From Gemmobacter aquarius (GTDB taxonomy: Bacteria; Pseudomonadota; Alphaproteobacteria; Rhodobacterales; Rhodobacteraceae), in contig NZ_CP028918.1 of NCBI RefSeq assembly GCF_003060865.1, positions 3,630,577 through 3,694,576 on the forward strand: 64,000 bases of DNA, in the 5' to 3' direction. Both the position numbers and the translations under genes were made by a program. Below, piece by piece: positions 1-8,730 of the stretch. Every line of letters begins with the position of its first letter. Positions within the stretch are counted from its first letter, which is position 1. Below the pieces are notes generated by a model, which was given only the letters and a program-made list of their open reading frames with translations, ran no database searches and was not told the origin of the DNA.

Positions 1-1
1 G

Positions 2-187
2 GAGCAGGCCTTGCCTGACGCATGGCAGCCCGAGGTTGCGCGGGGGGCCGCAGCCGTGTTGCCGGTGACGGCCGCCGACCTGATGGATCAGGTGCAGGGG
101 CCTGCGCTGGGCGCGCGCTTGCGCGAGATCGAAAATCGGTGGCTGGCCGCCGATCTGCGGGCCGGTCGCGAAAGCTTGCTGGGCTGA
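2..187 (+). CDS. cca: CCA tRNA nucleotidyltransferase, C-terminal end (partial)
   Basis: The 5' end lies outside the window; 61 codons in frame 2 remain and end at TGA. The tail contains LPVTAADLM and QGPALGARLREIENRW, which resembles the C-terminal tail of alphaproteobacterial CCA-adding enzymes; these add or repair the 3' CCA of tRNA. The catalytic head domain is not visible, so the name rests on the tail pattern alone. The ABC transporter pair begins about 60 nt downstream on the same strand. Confidence 0.55.
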   Translation, partial: EQALPDAWQPEVARGAAAVLPVTAADLMDQVQGPALGARLREIENRWLAADLRAGRESLLG

Positions 188-247
188 CGGTTTTCCTTTG
201 GTCCGCGGGGGCCTATACCCGTAAAGAACCATTCGAGAGGCTATGCG

Positions 248-2098
248 GTGTTTGCTTTTTTCGAGGGCCTCGTTGACCCCTATAAATCCTATCCGCGCAA
301 TGACACGCCCGAGCGGCAGCTTTGGCCGTTTTTGCTGGAGTATATTCGCCCGTTCAAAGCGGTTTTTGCGATTACGGGGGTGCTTTCGGTCATAACCGCT
401 TTCGCGGATGTGGCGCTGATCTGGTATGTCGGGCGCTTGGTCGACATGCTGTCGGTCAACGGGCCGGGCGAGGTTTGGGCGCTGCATGGGACCGAGATTT
501 TGCTGGTCGCGCTGGCGGTGGTGGTGTTGCGGCCTGTGCTTCTGGTGGCGCATGTGGCGCTGCTGCACAACACGATCATGGTGAATTTCGGCACGATGAT
601 GCGCTGGCGGGCGCATGCCCATGTGATCCGCCAGCCGGTGGGCTGGTTCGAAAGCGATTTCGCCGGACGGATTGCCAACCGGATCATGCAGACGCCTCCG
701 GCTGCGAATGATGCGGTGTTCCAGACCTTTGACGCGGTGAGCTTTGCGAGCGTTACGGTGGTGGGTGCCGGGATCATGCTGGCCGATGCCGACCCGTGGC
801 TTTTGCTGCCGCTGGTGGTGTGGTTCGTGCTGTATGGTTTTCTGGTGCGCTGGACGGTCCGGCGGGCGGGGCCTGCGTCAAAGGCGGCGTCGGATGCGCG
901 GTCGGCCATTACCGGGCGGGTGGTGGATGCCTATACCAACATCCATTCGGTCAAGCTGTTCGCCCAGAACGACCGCGAGATGGATTACGCCAAGGAAGTG
1001 ATCGAGGCCGCGCGCGAGGCGTTCAAGGTCGAGCAGCGGATCACGACCAAGATGGACCTTGCGCTGACCGCGCTGAACGGGCTGCTGATCGTGACGATTA
1101 CCGGGCTGGCTATGGTGCTGTGGTATCAGGGGTCGGCCACTGTGGGGACGGTGGCTGCGGCCTCGGCACTCGTGCTGCGGCTGAACAACATGACCTATTG
1201 GATCATGTGGGCGTTTTCGTCGCTCGTGCAGTCGCTTGGCGTGGTGCAGGAAGGGATGGAGACCATCACCCAGCCGATCGGACTGGTTGACCGCGATGGC
1301 GCGCCCGATCTGCGCTACGAGCGCGGGTTGATCGAGGTGCAGGGCGTCAGCCACCATTACGGGCGCGGGTCGGGCGGGTTGGCGAAGCTGTCGTTGACGG
1401 TGCGACCCGGCGAGAAGATCGGGCTTGTGGGCCGGTCGGGGGCGGGCAAGTCCACGCTGGTGCGGCTGATGCTGCGGTTTTACGACTGCGAGGACGGGCG
1501 CATCCTGATCGACGGGCAGGATATCGCGGGCGTGGGCCAAGATAGCTTGCGCCGCCTGATCGGGATGGTGCAGCAGGACAGCAGCCTGATGCACCGGTCG
1601 GTGCGCGACAACATCCTGTACGGGCGGCCCGACGCGGGTGACGAGGCAATGATCGCGGCGGCGCGGCAGGCCGAAGCGCATGATTTCATCCTGACGCTGG
1701 AAGACCCGCAAGGACGGCGCGGCTATGACGCGCATGTGGGCGAGCGGGGCGTGAAACTGTCGGGCGGGCAGCGGCAGCGGGTGGCGCTGGCGCGGGTGAT
1801 CCTGAAGGACGCGCCGATCCTGATCTTGGACGAGGCGACGAGCGCACTCGATAGTGAGGCGGAAGCGGCGATCCAGACTGCGCTTTCGGGCGTTATGGCG
1901 GGCAAGACGGTGATCGCCATCGCGCACCGCCTGTCGACGATTGCCGCGATGGACCGGATCGTGGTGCTGGAAGACGGGCATATCGCCGAAGACGGGACGC
2001 ACGCGGAATTGTTGCAACGGAATGGTCTTTATGCGCGGTTCTGGGCGCGGCAATCCGGTGGCTTCATCGGATCGGAAGAAACGGAGGCCGCCGAATGA
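248..2098 (+). CDS. ABC exporter half-transporter (first of pair)
   Basis: This 616-residue protein has the type I exporter layout: a membrane-spanning region over about residues 30-330 followed by an ATPase domain. Walker A (GRSGAGKST) lies near residue 395, the signature LSGGQRQRVALAR near 504, and Walker B ILILDEATSALD near 524, followed by the H-loop AHRLST. The start is GTG, with GAGAGG a few bases upstream; the ATG at 243 is in another frame. Its stop overlaps the start of a second 616-residue half-transporter by ATGA, so the two probably form a heterodimeric MsbA/MdlAB-like exporter. The substrate cannot be deduced; lipids, drugs or peptides are all possible. Confidence 0.9.
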   Translation: MFAFFEGLVDPYKSYPRNDTPERQLWPFLLEYIRPFKAVFAITGVLSVITAFADVALIWYVGRLVDMLSVNGPGEVWALHGTEILLVALAVVVLRPVLLVAHVALLHNTIMVNFGTMMRWRAHAHVIRQPVGWFESDFAGRIANRIMQTPPAANDAVFQTFDAVSFASVTVVGAGIMLADADPWLLLPLVVWFVLYGFLVRWTVRRAGPASKAASDARSAITGRVVDAYTNIHSVKLFAQNDREMDYAKEVIEAAREAFKVEQRITTKMDLALTALNGLLIVTITGLAMVLWYQGSATVGTVAAASALVLRLNNMTYWIMWAFSSLVQSLGVVQEGMETITQPIGLVDRDGAPDLRYERGLIEVQGVSHHYGRGSGGLAKLSLTVRPGEKIGLVGRSGAGKSTLVRLMLRFYDCEDGRILIDGQDIAGVGQDSLRRLIGMVQQDSSLMHRSVRDNILYGRPDAGDEAMIAAARQAEAHDFILTLEDPQGRRGYDAHVGERGVKLSGGQRQRVALARVILKDAPILILDEATSALDSEAEAAIQTALSGVMAGKTVIAIAHRLSTIAAMDRIVVLEDGHIAEDGTHAELLQRNGLYARFWARQSGGFIGSEETEAAE

Positions 2099-3945
2099 GC
2101 GCGCTGTCACGGCTTGGCGACTGGATCGATGCGTTCCGCCCTGCAGACGGGCCTCCGCCGCAACGCTTGGGCGCGTTCATGAACTGGTGCCTTTCGGGGT
2201 CTTGGCCGATGCTGGTGCTGGCGGGGGTGATCTCATCCCTGTCCGGTGTGACCGAGGTGGTATCGGCGCTGATCATGGGCTGGGTGATCGATGCGGCGAT
2301 TTCGTCGGGGCCGAGCGGTTTTTTTACCGACCACATGACGCTGATCGTCGGGTCGATCCTGTTTTACATGATCTTGCGGCCGCTGGCCTTTGGCGTGTCG
2401 TCGGCGTCGAATGCTATCGTGATCGGGCCGAACGTGATGCCCTTGGTGCTGAGCCGGTTGCATCGCTGGACGCTGGGGCAGGCGGTGACGTTCTTTGACA
2501 ACGATTTCGCGGGACGCATCGCGCAAAAGCAGATGCAGGCGGCGCGGGCTGTGACGGATGTGGCGACCGAGATCATCAACACGGTGTGTTTTGCGCTGGC
2601 TTCGGTGGTCGGGTCGGTGATTTTCCTGCTGGTGATCGACTGGCGGATCGCCTTGGCGCTGGCGGTCTGGCTGGTCGGCTATGTGATGCTGATCCGCTAT
2701 TTCATGCCGCGTGTGCGGGTGAATTCGGCGGCGCGTGCCAGTGCGCGGGCAATGGTTTCGGGGCAGGTTGTCGATACGATCACCAATATCAAGACGGTCA
2801 AGCTGTTCGCCCATGCCGCGTTCGAGGACCGCGTGGCGCTTAAGGCGATGGAGGTTTTCCGCGAGTCGTCGGTCGAGTTCGGCGAGATTTCGACGTGGTT
2901 CCGGCTGTCCTTGATGGGGATCGCGGGGGTGTTGCCGGTGCTGCTGATCGGGGGCGCGGTGCTCTTGTGGCAGCAGGGGATGGCGACCGAGGGTGCGATT
3001 GCGGCTTCGGGTGCCATCGCCATGCGGATCGCGCAGATGTCGGGCTGGGTCAGTTTCACGCTGATGTCGATTTATACCAGCGTCGGCGAGGTCGAGGATG
3101 CGATGAAGACGCTTTCGGTGCCGCATACGCTGGCCGATGCTGCGGGCGCGCTGGACCTGCCGCGCGTGGCGGGAGAGGTGCGGTTTGACCATGCGTCATT
3201 CGCTTACGGGCGGCGGCGCGGCGGGGTGCAGGATATCGACCTGACCATTCGCGCCGGTGAAAAGCTGGGGATCGTGGGCGCTTCGGGGGCGGGGAAATCC
3301 AGCCTCGTGTCGCTGGTGCTGCGGCTTTACGATGTGGAGGAGGGCACGGTGCGGATCGACGGGCATGACGTGCGCGGCGTGACGCAGGAAAGTTTGCGCC
3401 GGCAGATCGGGATGGTCACGCAGGAAACGGCGATGTTCAACCGCTCGGCGCGGGACAATATCGCTTACGGGCGGCCCGATGCGTCGATGGACGAGATCAT
3501 CGCCGCGGCGAAACAGGCCGAGGCGCATGATTTCATTCTGAACATGGTCGATCACACGGGGCGCAAGGGGTATGACGCTTTCCTTGGCGAGCGGGGGGTG
3601 AAGCTGTCGGGTGGGCAGCGGCAGCGGATCGCGCTGGCGCGGGCATTCTTGAAGGACGCGCCGATTCTTGTGTTGGACGAGGCGACTTCGGCGCTGGATT
3701 CGGAGGTCGAGGCCAGCATCCAAGAGGCGCTGGATCGGGTGATGGTGGGCAAGACGGTGCTGGCCATCGCGCACCGCTTGTCGACCATTGCGGCGATGGA
3801 CCGGATCGTTGTGCTTGACGATGGACGGATTGTCGAAGAAGGCACGCATGACGGGCTGTTGGCCCGCAATGGCCTTTATGCCCGCTATTGGAACCGCCAG
3901 TCGGGCGGGTTCATCGGGGTCGATGACAAGGAAGCCGCCGAGTGA
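2095..3945 (+). CDS. ABC exporter half-transporter (second of pair)
   Basis: This is a 616-residue paralogue of the preceding gene with the same fused membrane plus ATPase plan. Walker A GASGAGKSS is near residue 393, the signature LSGGQRQRIALAR near 504, and DEATSALDSE follows. Both members of the pair keep the full ABC motifs, so neither shows the degenerate ATPase site of some heterodimeric exporters. The ATG overlaps the upstream stop (ATGA), and its own stop overlaps the GTG of the RNA methyltransferase gene, so the three genes are probably co-translated. The substrate is unknown. Confidence 0.9.
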   Translation: MSALSRLGDWIDAFRPADGPPPQRLGAFMNWCLSGSWPMLVLAGVISSLSGVTEVVSALIMGWVIDAAISSGPSGFFTDHMTLIVGSILFYMILRPLAFGVSSASNAIVIGPNVMPLVLSRLHRWTLGQAVTFFDNDFAGRIAQKQMQAARAVTDVATEIINTVCFALASVVGSVIFLLVIDWRIALALAVWLVGYVMLIRYFMPRVRVNSAARASARAMVSGQVVDTITNIKTVKLFAHAAFEDRVALKAMEVFRESSVEFGEISTWFRLSLMGIAGVLPVLLIGGAVLLWQQGMATEGAIAASGAIAMRIAQMSGWVSFTLMSIYTSVGEVEDAMKTLSVPHTLADAAGALDLPRVAGEVRFDHASFAYGRRRGGVQDIDLTIRAGEKLGIVGASGAGKSSLVSLVLRLYDVEEGTVRIDGHDVRGVTQESLRRQIGMVTQETAMFNRSARDNIAYGRPDASMDEIIAAAKQAEAHDFILNMVDHTGRKGYDAFLGERGVKLSGGQRQRIALARAFLKDAPILVLDEATSALDSEVEASIQEALDRVMVGKTVLAIAHRLSTIAAMDRIVVLDDGRIVEEGTHDGLLARNGLYARYWNRQSGGFIGVDDKEAAE

Positions 3946-5150
3946 AACTGACAATCGAACGGATCGGGCATCTGGGCGACGGGGTCGCGCAGGGGCCGGA
4001 GGGTGCGATTTTCGTCCCCGGTGTGTTGCCGGGCGAAGATGTCGAGGTGGATGGCGCTGTCGTGCGGATCGTGACGCCTTCGGCTGACCGCAAGAAGCCG
4101 CCTTGTGTGCATGCCCGCACCTGCGGCGGATGCCTGATGCAGCACGCATCCGATGCGTTTGTGGAAAACTGGAAGACCGGCATCGTGCGGCAGGCCTTGG
4201 TGGCGCAGGGGTTGGAGGCTGCGTTCCGTCCCACGGTCACGTCACCCGTGCGGTCGCGCAGGCGCGCCACGCTGGCGGCGCGCAAGACCAAGGGCGGGGC
4301 GCTGATGGGGTTTCATGCGCGGGGATCGGATGTGATCATCCCCGTGCCGGGGTGCCAGTTGCTGCATCCCGATCTGGTGGCGACGTTTCCTGTGCTGGAA
4401 GCCTTGGTCAAGATCGGCGGGTCGCGGTCGACCGAGGTCGATCTGACCGTGACGCGTTCGCTCGCGGGGCCGGATGTTTCGGTGCAGGGCGGCAAGGAAC
4501 TGGACGCGCAGATGCGGCTGGAGCTGGCGCGCTTGGCCGAAAGCCACGGGATCGCGCGGCTGACATGGGGGGGCGAGGTGATCGCCCTGCGGACAGCGCC
4601 CATGCAGCGGTTCGGCAAGGCGCTGGTGGCGCCGCCGCCCGGCGCGTTCTTGCAGGCCACGGCCGAGGGCGAGGCCGCGCTGCTGGCGGGCGTGATCGAA
4701 GCGGTGGGCGGGGCCAAGCGGGTGATGGACCTGTTCGCGGGCAGCGGCACCTTTGCCTTGCCGCTTGCCGAACGGGCCGAGGTGCTGGCGGTCGAAGGTG
4801 ACGCCAAGATGACTGCCGCGCTGGAAAAGGGCTGGCGCAATGCCGAAGGGTTGAAGCGGGTGACGGTGGAAACCCGCGACCTGTTTCGCCGCCCGATGGA
4901 GCCGGACGAGTTGAAGGGGTTCGACGCCGTGGTGATCGACCCGCCGCGTGCGGGGGCCGAGGCGCAGGTTGCCGCGCTGGCGCTGACGAAGGTGCCGGTG
5001 ATTGCGGCCGTGTCGTGCAACCCCGCCACCTTTGCCCGCGATGCCAAGGTGTTGGTCGGGGCAGGTTGGCAAATCGACTGGGTGCAGGTGGTGGACCAGT
5101 TCCGCTGGTCGTCGCATGTCGAACTGGTTGCCCGTTTGTCGCGCAGGTAA
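3942..5150 (+). CDS. TrmA/RlmD-family class I RNA methyltransferase
   Basis: This 402-residue protein is predicted to methylate C5 of uridine in tRNA or rRNA using S-adenosylmethionine. A short N-terminal TRAM-like segment is followed by a cysteine cluster (C55, C61, C64 in CVHARTCGGC) that probably ligates a [4Fe-4S] cluster as in RlmD. The SAM motif DLFAGSGTF is near residue 263, DPPRAGA near 333, and the catalytic-cysteine motif SCNPATFARD near 358. The GTG start overlaps the stop of the upstream transporter gene. Which RNA is modified cannot be told from sequence; RlmD-, RlmC- and TrmA-type enzymes share these motifs. Confidence 0.88.
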   Translation: MKLTIERIGHLGDGVAQGPEGAIFVPGVLPGEDVEVDGAVVRIVTPSADRKKPPCVHARTCGGCLMQHASDAFVENWKTGIVRQALVAQGLEAAFRPTVTSPVRSRRRATLAARKTKGGALMGFHARGSDVIIPVPGCQLLHPDLVATFPVLEALVKIGGSRSTEVDLTVTRSLAGPDVSVQGGKELDAQMRLELARLAESHGIARLTWGGEVIALRTAPMQRFGKALVAPPPGAFLQATAEGEAALLAGVIEAVGGAKRVMDLFAGSGTFALPLAERAEVLAVEGDAKMTAALEKGWRNAEGLKRVTVETRDLFRRPMEPDELKGFDAVVIDPPRAGAEAQVAALALTKVPVIAAVSCNPATFARDAKVLVGAGWQIDWVQVVDQFRWSSHVELVARLSRR

Positions 5151-5247
5151 CGCAGCCGTGAGGCAGGCGAACGAACGGCCGTCTAGGCAGGTGATCGCTT
5201 TTTCGCTATGCGCTGGGCAAAACATAACAGGCACGGCGGACAGGCAG

Positions 5248-5739
5248 ATGTGGTTGGGCAGAGCGTTTCTGGTTTTGATGTTGGCATTCGGGCTTGCGGC
5301 ATGCGGCGATAAATTCCGCACGTATAACGGGCCGGAAGTGACTTCGGTTCAGGTACACAAGTCGGCGCGCAAGATGTATCTCTTGCATGACACTACGATC
5401 CTTGAGGAATTCAACGTGTCGCTGGGCAAGCAGCCGGTGGGACCAAAGCAGTTCGAGGGCGATTTCAAGACGCCGGAAGGTGCCTATTACATCAGCCACA
5501 AGAACCCCAAGTCGCAGTATCATCTGTCGCTTGGTGTGTCCTATCCCAATCCGCGGCAGGTGGAATTCGCCCGTTCGCAGGGAAAATCTCCGGGCGGCGA
5601 CATCTTCATCCACGGCGGGCCGCCGCGTCCGGTCGACAGGTGGGATTGGACGGCGGGTTGCATCGCCGTGACCGACAAGGAGATGGAACTTGTCTATTCG
5701 ATGGTGAATTCCGGAACGGTCATTCACATCCTGCCATGA
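5248..5739 (+). CDS. L,D-transpeptidase (YkuD) lipoprotein
   Basis: A 163-residue protein starting at an ATG followed at once by a hydrophobic signal and the lipobox LAAC (Cys19), so it should be lipidated in the periplasm. The YkuD catalytic pattern is present: FIHGG with His122 and WTAGCIAV with the nucleophile Cys138. The family makes 3-3 peptidoglycan cross-links or attaches proteins to peptidoglycan. Longer in-frame starts upstream would bury the signal peptide. It faces a CAP-domain lipoprotein gene, and a second YkuD gene lies about 0.8 kb on. The Arg that often follows the catalytic Cys-Ile in this family is Ala here. Confidence 0.87.
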   Translation: MWLGRAFLVLMLAFGLAACGDKFRTYNGPEVTSVQVHKSARKMYLLHDTTILEEFNVSLGKQPVGPKQFEGDFKTPEGAYYISHKNPKSQYHLSLGVSYPNPRQVEFARSQGKSPGGDIFIHGGPPRPVDRWDWTAGCIAVTDKEMELVYSMVNSGTVIHILP

Positions 5740-5778
5740 AAAAAGGGGGCCATGCGGCCCCCTTTGACCCCCCTTTTT
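5739..5778. terminator. Bidirectional Rho-independent terminator
   Basis: The hairpin GGGGGCCATGCGGCCCCC (5745-5762) is preceded by six A and followed by a pyrimidine-rich stretch ending in a T run. It therefore reads as a terminator on both strands and serves the convergent L,D-transpeptidase and CAP genes. Confidence 0.85.
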
Positions 5779-5798
5779 TAACCCACCCGGGCCTGCGT

Positions 5799-6329
5799 TC
5801 AGATGCCGCGCGGGCCGCCGGTGACCAGTGTCCACCAGATCTTGCCGTTCGGTTCCTGAAACCATGCGAAGCCGACGTCGGTCGCCTTGGGGTCGAGAAG
5901 GACGCCGCGCATGTCGGGTGCGCCCAGCCACGCGGCGAGTGTTTCAAGCTCGGTCTCGTAGGTTTCCGAGATCAACTCGCCCATCAGTTTGCCGGTATAG
6001 CCGACACGGTTGACACGATCGAGCGGCGACGAGCCGTCCGACCCGAAATGCCACGGGCGGTTTTGCACCGACATGTCGCGCGAATGGGTCGCGGCAGCGG
6101 CGTTGAGCGATGCGTTGAACGTCAGCGGCCCCATGCCGCGCGACGAGCGCAGGGAATTCACGGAATCAAGCAGGCGGTAGGCCACGACGCCTTCGCCCTG
6201 TTTGTTGACCGGATATACCTGCGGAAGCGGCTTGCCATCGGTACCAAGCTGCGGACGCGGCCCTACCGCGCCACAGGCAGACAGGAAAAGCGCCATGCCC
6301 GAAATCAAAACTGTCCGTCTGTCCATCAT
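5799..6329 (-). CDS. CAP-domain (SCP/PR-1) lipoprotein
   Basis: A 176-residue predicted lipoprotein: the start MMDRRTVLISG is followed by a hydrophobic stretch and the lipobox LSAC. The remainder fits bacterial CAP domains, with a helix carrying NSLRSSRG, the HSRDMS and WHFGSDG segments expected to carry metal-site histidines, GELISETYE, and a C-terminal WWTLVTGG strand. The biochemical role of bacterial CAP proteins is mostly unknown. It lies between two L,D-transpeptidase genes, which suggests a cell-wall role by inference only. In-frame starts further upstream would mask the signal peptide; ATG 6326 is an equally good start. Confidence 0.82.
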   Translation of the reverse strand: MMDRRTVLISGMALFLSACGAVGPRPQLGTDGKPLPQVYPVNKQGEGVVAYRLLDSVNSLRSSRGMGPLTFNASLNAAAATHSRDMSVQNRPWHFGSDGSSPLDRVNRVGYTGKLMGELISETYETELETLAAWLGAPDMRGVLLDPKATDVGFAWFQEPNGKIWWTLVTGGPRGI

Positions 6330-6524
6330 GCCCACCCGGCCATTGTTCTGCTCTTGGCCGATGGTCATAGCGAAAGGGCAAGGGCAGTTCAAACCCAACT
6401 CTGCGTGACCCGACCTTTGCGCGTCTTTGCCAAAGCCGGACAAGCGGGTGACGAGCGTTTGATTTGCCGAAGGAGGCCGGAAAGGGTAAGGAAGCGTGAA
6501 TTGAGAAACTGATGAGGCAAGCAG

Positions 6525-7124
6525 ATGAGCGATGACACCAAGGCTTTGAACCGCCGCCTGTTCGTTGGCGGTGCCGCGGTCGCGCTGGGTGCGGCGGCGC
6601 TGCCCGCGGCGGCGTTCGAAAACACGACCGAAATGGAAGCTGCGGCTTCGGCATCGGTGCGGCACAACGCGTCGAGCTTCCGGATGCTGGATTGGCAGCC
6701 CTATTTCGCCAACACGCGCAACGGCGCCATCCTGTGCGATATCACATCGCGCGCGCTGCATTACTGGTCGGAAGACCAGTCGATCTACAAGCTTTACCCG
6801 ACGTCGGTTCCGCTGTCGGACGACCTGACGCGCAAGGGCAAGACCGAAGTGATCCAGAAGGTCGAAAACCCGACATGGCGGCCCACGGCTTCGATGAAAC
6901 AGCGCCATCCCGATTGGCCCGATGTCGTCGAAGGCGGTGCGCCCGACAATCCGCTGGGGGTGCGTGCGCTGTACCTGTCATGGCCCGCTTATCGCATCCA
7001 TGGAACGCATGACACGCGCAAGATCGGGCGGCGGTCGAGCAACGGCTGTGTCGGGCTTTACAACGAACACATTCTCGAATTGTACGCGCTGGTGAAAGTC
7101 GGGACTCAGGTGTTGCTAATTTGA
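6525..7124 (+). CDS. L,D-transpeptidase with Tat-like signal
   Basis: A 199-residue protein whose N-terminus NRRLFVGGAAVALGAAALPAAAF looks like a twin-arginine signal. The YkuD active site is seen as YRIHGTHD (His159) and SSNGCVGL (Cys175), the canonical HXX...S-X-G-C pattern; Val follows the Cys, and the usual Arg is absent here too. It is expected to form L,D-crosslinks in periplasmic peptidoglycan. The gene diverges from the CAP lipoprotein across a 195-nt gap, and a GGAGG-containing purine stretch lies upstream. The different export signals (Sec/lipid versus Tat) suggest that the two L,D-transpeptidases are not redundant. Confidence 0.87.
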   Translation: MSDDTKALNRRLFVGGAAVALGAAALPAAAFENTTEMEAAASASVRHNASSFRMLDWQPYFANTRNGAILCDITSRALHYWSEDQSIYKLYPTSVPLSDDLTRKGKTEVIQKVENPTWRPTASMKQRHPDWPDVVEGGAPDNPLGVRALYLSWPAYRIHGTHDTRKIGRRSSNGCVGLYNEHILELYALVKVGTQVLLI

Positions 7125-7272
7125 CGACACGGACTTGAACAGCAGAGGGTTTGTTTGCTGCAAGTTGCATTCTGCCGCTCAAGCTGTTTAAGAGAAATCA
7201 CGAGGAATAATCTTGGGTGCATGCCGTCGCCTCTGCAACATCCGGCGTCATGCGAAATCTGGAGGTCTTATC

Positions 7273-7452
7273 ATGAAGAAACTTGCGCTCGTCGCCGCTC
7301 TGTCGCTGGCTGCTACCTCGGCTTTCGCCGGCGGTATGGCTGAACCCGTCATGGAACCGGCTGTTGTCGAAGCATCGACCTCGTCGTCGGCTGGCGGCAT
7401 CGTTGTTCCGCTGCTGCTCCTCCTGGTCGTCGCGGCTGCTGCCTCGAACTGA
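7273..7452 (+). CDS. 59-residue secreted/membrane peptide of unknown function
   Basis: A small ORF with a strong GGAGG eleven bases before ATG and its own terminator just downstream, so it is very likely expressed. It has a Sec signal (MKKLALVAALSLAATSAFA), a short acidic/serine-rich middle, and a C-terminal hydrophobic run (IVVPLLLLLVVAAAA) that could anchor it in the membrane. After cleavage about 40 residues would remain. No catalytic residues are visible and I do not recognise the family. It is transcribed in the same direction as the upstream L,D-transpeptidase gene, 148 nt away. Confidence 0.75.
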   Translation: MKKLALVAALSLAATSAFAGGMAEPVMEPAVVEASTSSSAGGIVVPLLLLLVVAAAASN

Positions 7453-7473
7453 TCACTGGATCGATTCAGGAAA

Positions 7474-7509
7474 GGGTCGGCGGGTTATGCCCGTCGGCCC
7501 TTTTCTTTT
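7474..7509 (+). terminator. Rho-independent terminator after the 59-residue peptide gene
   Basis: The stem GGGTCGGCGGG / CCCGTCGGCCC, with two G-U pairs, is followed by TTTTCTTTT. It lies 21 nt after the stop of the small secreted-peptide gene. Confidence 0.85.
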
Positions 7510-7525
7510 GCGTGATGGACAAATG

Positions 7526-7547
7526 AAAACGGGCGCTTTCGCGCCCG
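7526..7547 (-). terminator. Rho-independent terminator of hemH
   Basis: Read on the minus strand, the stem CGGGCGC-GAAA-GCGCCCG with a tetraloop is followed by TTTTC. It lies about 28 nt past the hemH stop and back to back with the rightward terminator at 7474-7509. Confidence 0.8.
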
Positions 7548-7575
7548 CTTTGATTCCGCGTTGTTGCGTTTGCGT

Positions 7576-8670
7576 CTAGCGCAGCCAGCCTGACAGGTTT
7601 TCACCGATCACCGCGCTTAGGGCGGCGATATGGGCATCGTCGTCGTTCAGGCAGGGGATATAGGTGAAGGATTCGCCGCCTGCATGTTCAAAGGCTTCGC
7701 GGATTTCGCCGTTGATCTCTTCCAGCGTTTCGATGCAATCGGCTGAAAACGCGGGGGCTATGACGGCGATGCGCTTCTTGCCCTGTTTTGCCAGTTCGGC
7801 CACGTGTTCGACGGTATAGGGTTTCAGCCATTCTTCGGGGCCGAAGACCGATTGGAAGGTCGTATCGATCGCGCCCTTTTCCCATCCCAACCGTTCACGC
7901 AAAAGGCGCGAGGTTTTCTGGCACTGGCAGTGGTAGGGGTCGCCCTCCATCAGGTAGCGCTGCGGCATGCCGTGATAGGATGCGACAAGGACATCGGGCT
8001 TTTCGGGAAGCGCGGCATAGGCGGTTTGCACCGATTGCGCGAGGGCTTCGATGTAGAGCGGGTGGTCGAAGTATTCGGCCACGGTCCGCACGGCGGGCTG
8101 GCGCTTTTCCTTCATCAGGGCGCGGAAGAACTGGTCGTTGGCGGTACCTGACGTGGCGCCCGCGTAATGGGGGTAAAGCGGGAAGAACAGGATCTTTTCG
8201 CAGCCCGCCTCGACCATGGCGCGGACCTTGGATTCGGTCGAAGGGTTGCCGTAGCGCATGCAGAAATCAACCATCACGCCATCGCCATGGGCGGACTTGA
8301 TCGTTTCGGCAATCTTGCGGGTCTGGTCTTTGGTGATCGTCAGCAGCGGGCTTTCGTTCTTGTCGTGGTTCCAGATCAGTTTGTAATTCGCGCCCGACGA
8401 GAAGGGGCGCTTGGACAGGATCACCAGTTGCAGAAGCGGCTGCCAGATCCATGCCGAATAATCGACCACGCGCTTGTCGGACAGGAATTCGTTCAGATAG
8501 CGCCGCATCGACCAGTAATCGTAATTGTCGGGCGTGCCGAGGTTGGCCAGAAGCACGCCGATCTTGGCCTGACGCACCGGCGGGTGGCTGGCAGGCGCAT
8601 GGGCAAGGCGGCCGTTTCCGGGCGTGACGAGGCCGGCCGGCGCTTCGGTCCGGAGTTTGGCATCAAGCAT
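7576..8670 (-). CDS. hemH: Ferrochelatase
   Basis: A 364-residue protein that inserts Fe2+ into protoporphyrin IX, the last step of heme synthesis. Family signatures are clear: GVLLANLGTPD at the N-terminus, FFPLYPHYAG, VASYHGMPQRY with the metal-site His233, FGPEEWLKPYT, and APAFSADCIETLEEI with the conserved acidic residues. The first 30 or so residues are poorly conserved and the exact start is uncertain. A terminator follows. Upstream (61 nt) lies the end of a co-directional methyltransferase gene. Confidence 0.95.
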   Translation of the reverse strand: MLDAKLRTEAPAGLVTPGNGRLAHAPASHPPVRQAKIGVLLANLGTPDNYDYWSMRRYLNEFLSDKRVVDYSAWIWQPLLQLVILSKRPFSSGANYKLIWNHDKNESPLLTITKDQTRKIAETIKSAHGDGVMVDFCMRYGNPSTESKVRAMVEAGCEKILFFPLYPHYAGATSGTANDQFFRALMKEKRQPAVRTVAEYFDHPLYIEALAQSVQTAYAALPEKPDVLVASYHGMPQRYLMEGDPYHCQCQKTSRLLRERLGWEKGAIDTTFQSVFGPEEWLKPYTVEHVAELAKQGKKRIAVIAPAFSADCIETLEEINGEIREAFEHAGGESFTYIPCLNDDDAHIAALSAVIGENLSGWLR

Positions 8671-8730
8671 CTGCGCGTCCTTCGGGATCAGGTGGTCAAC
8701 GTGCGGGACATATAGGCTTATCGCGCGGGG

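Noticed and set aside
878..2110. Long minus-strand open frame opposite the first ABC exporter
   Set aside because: The composition is arginine/proline/histidine-rich antisense noise and the sense strand encodes complete ABC motifs.
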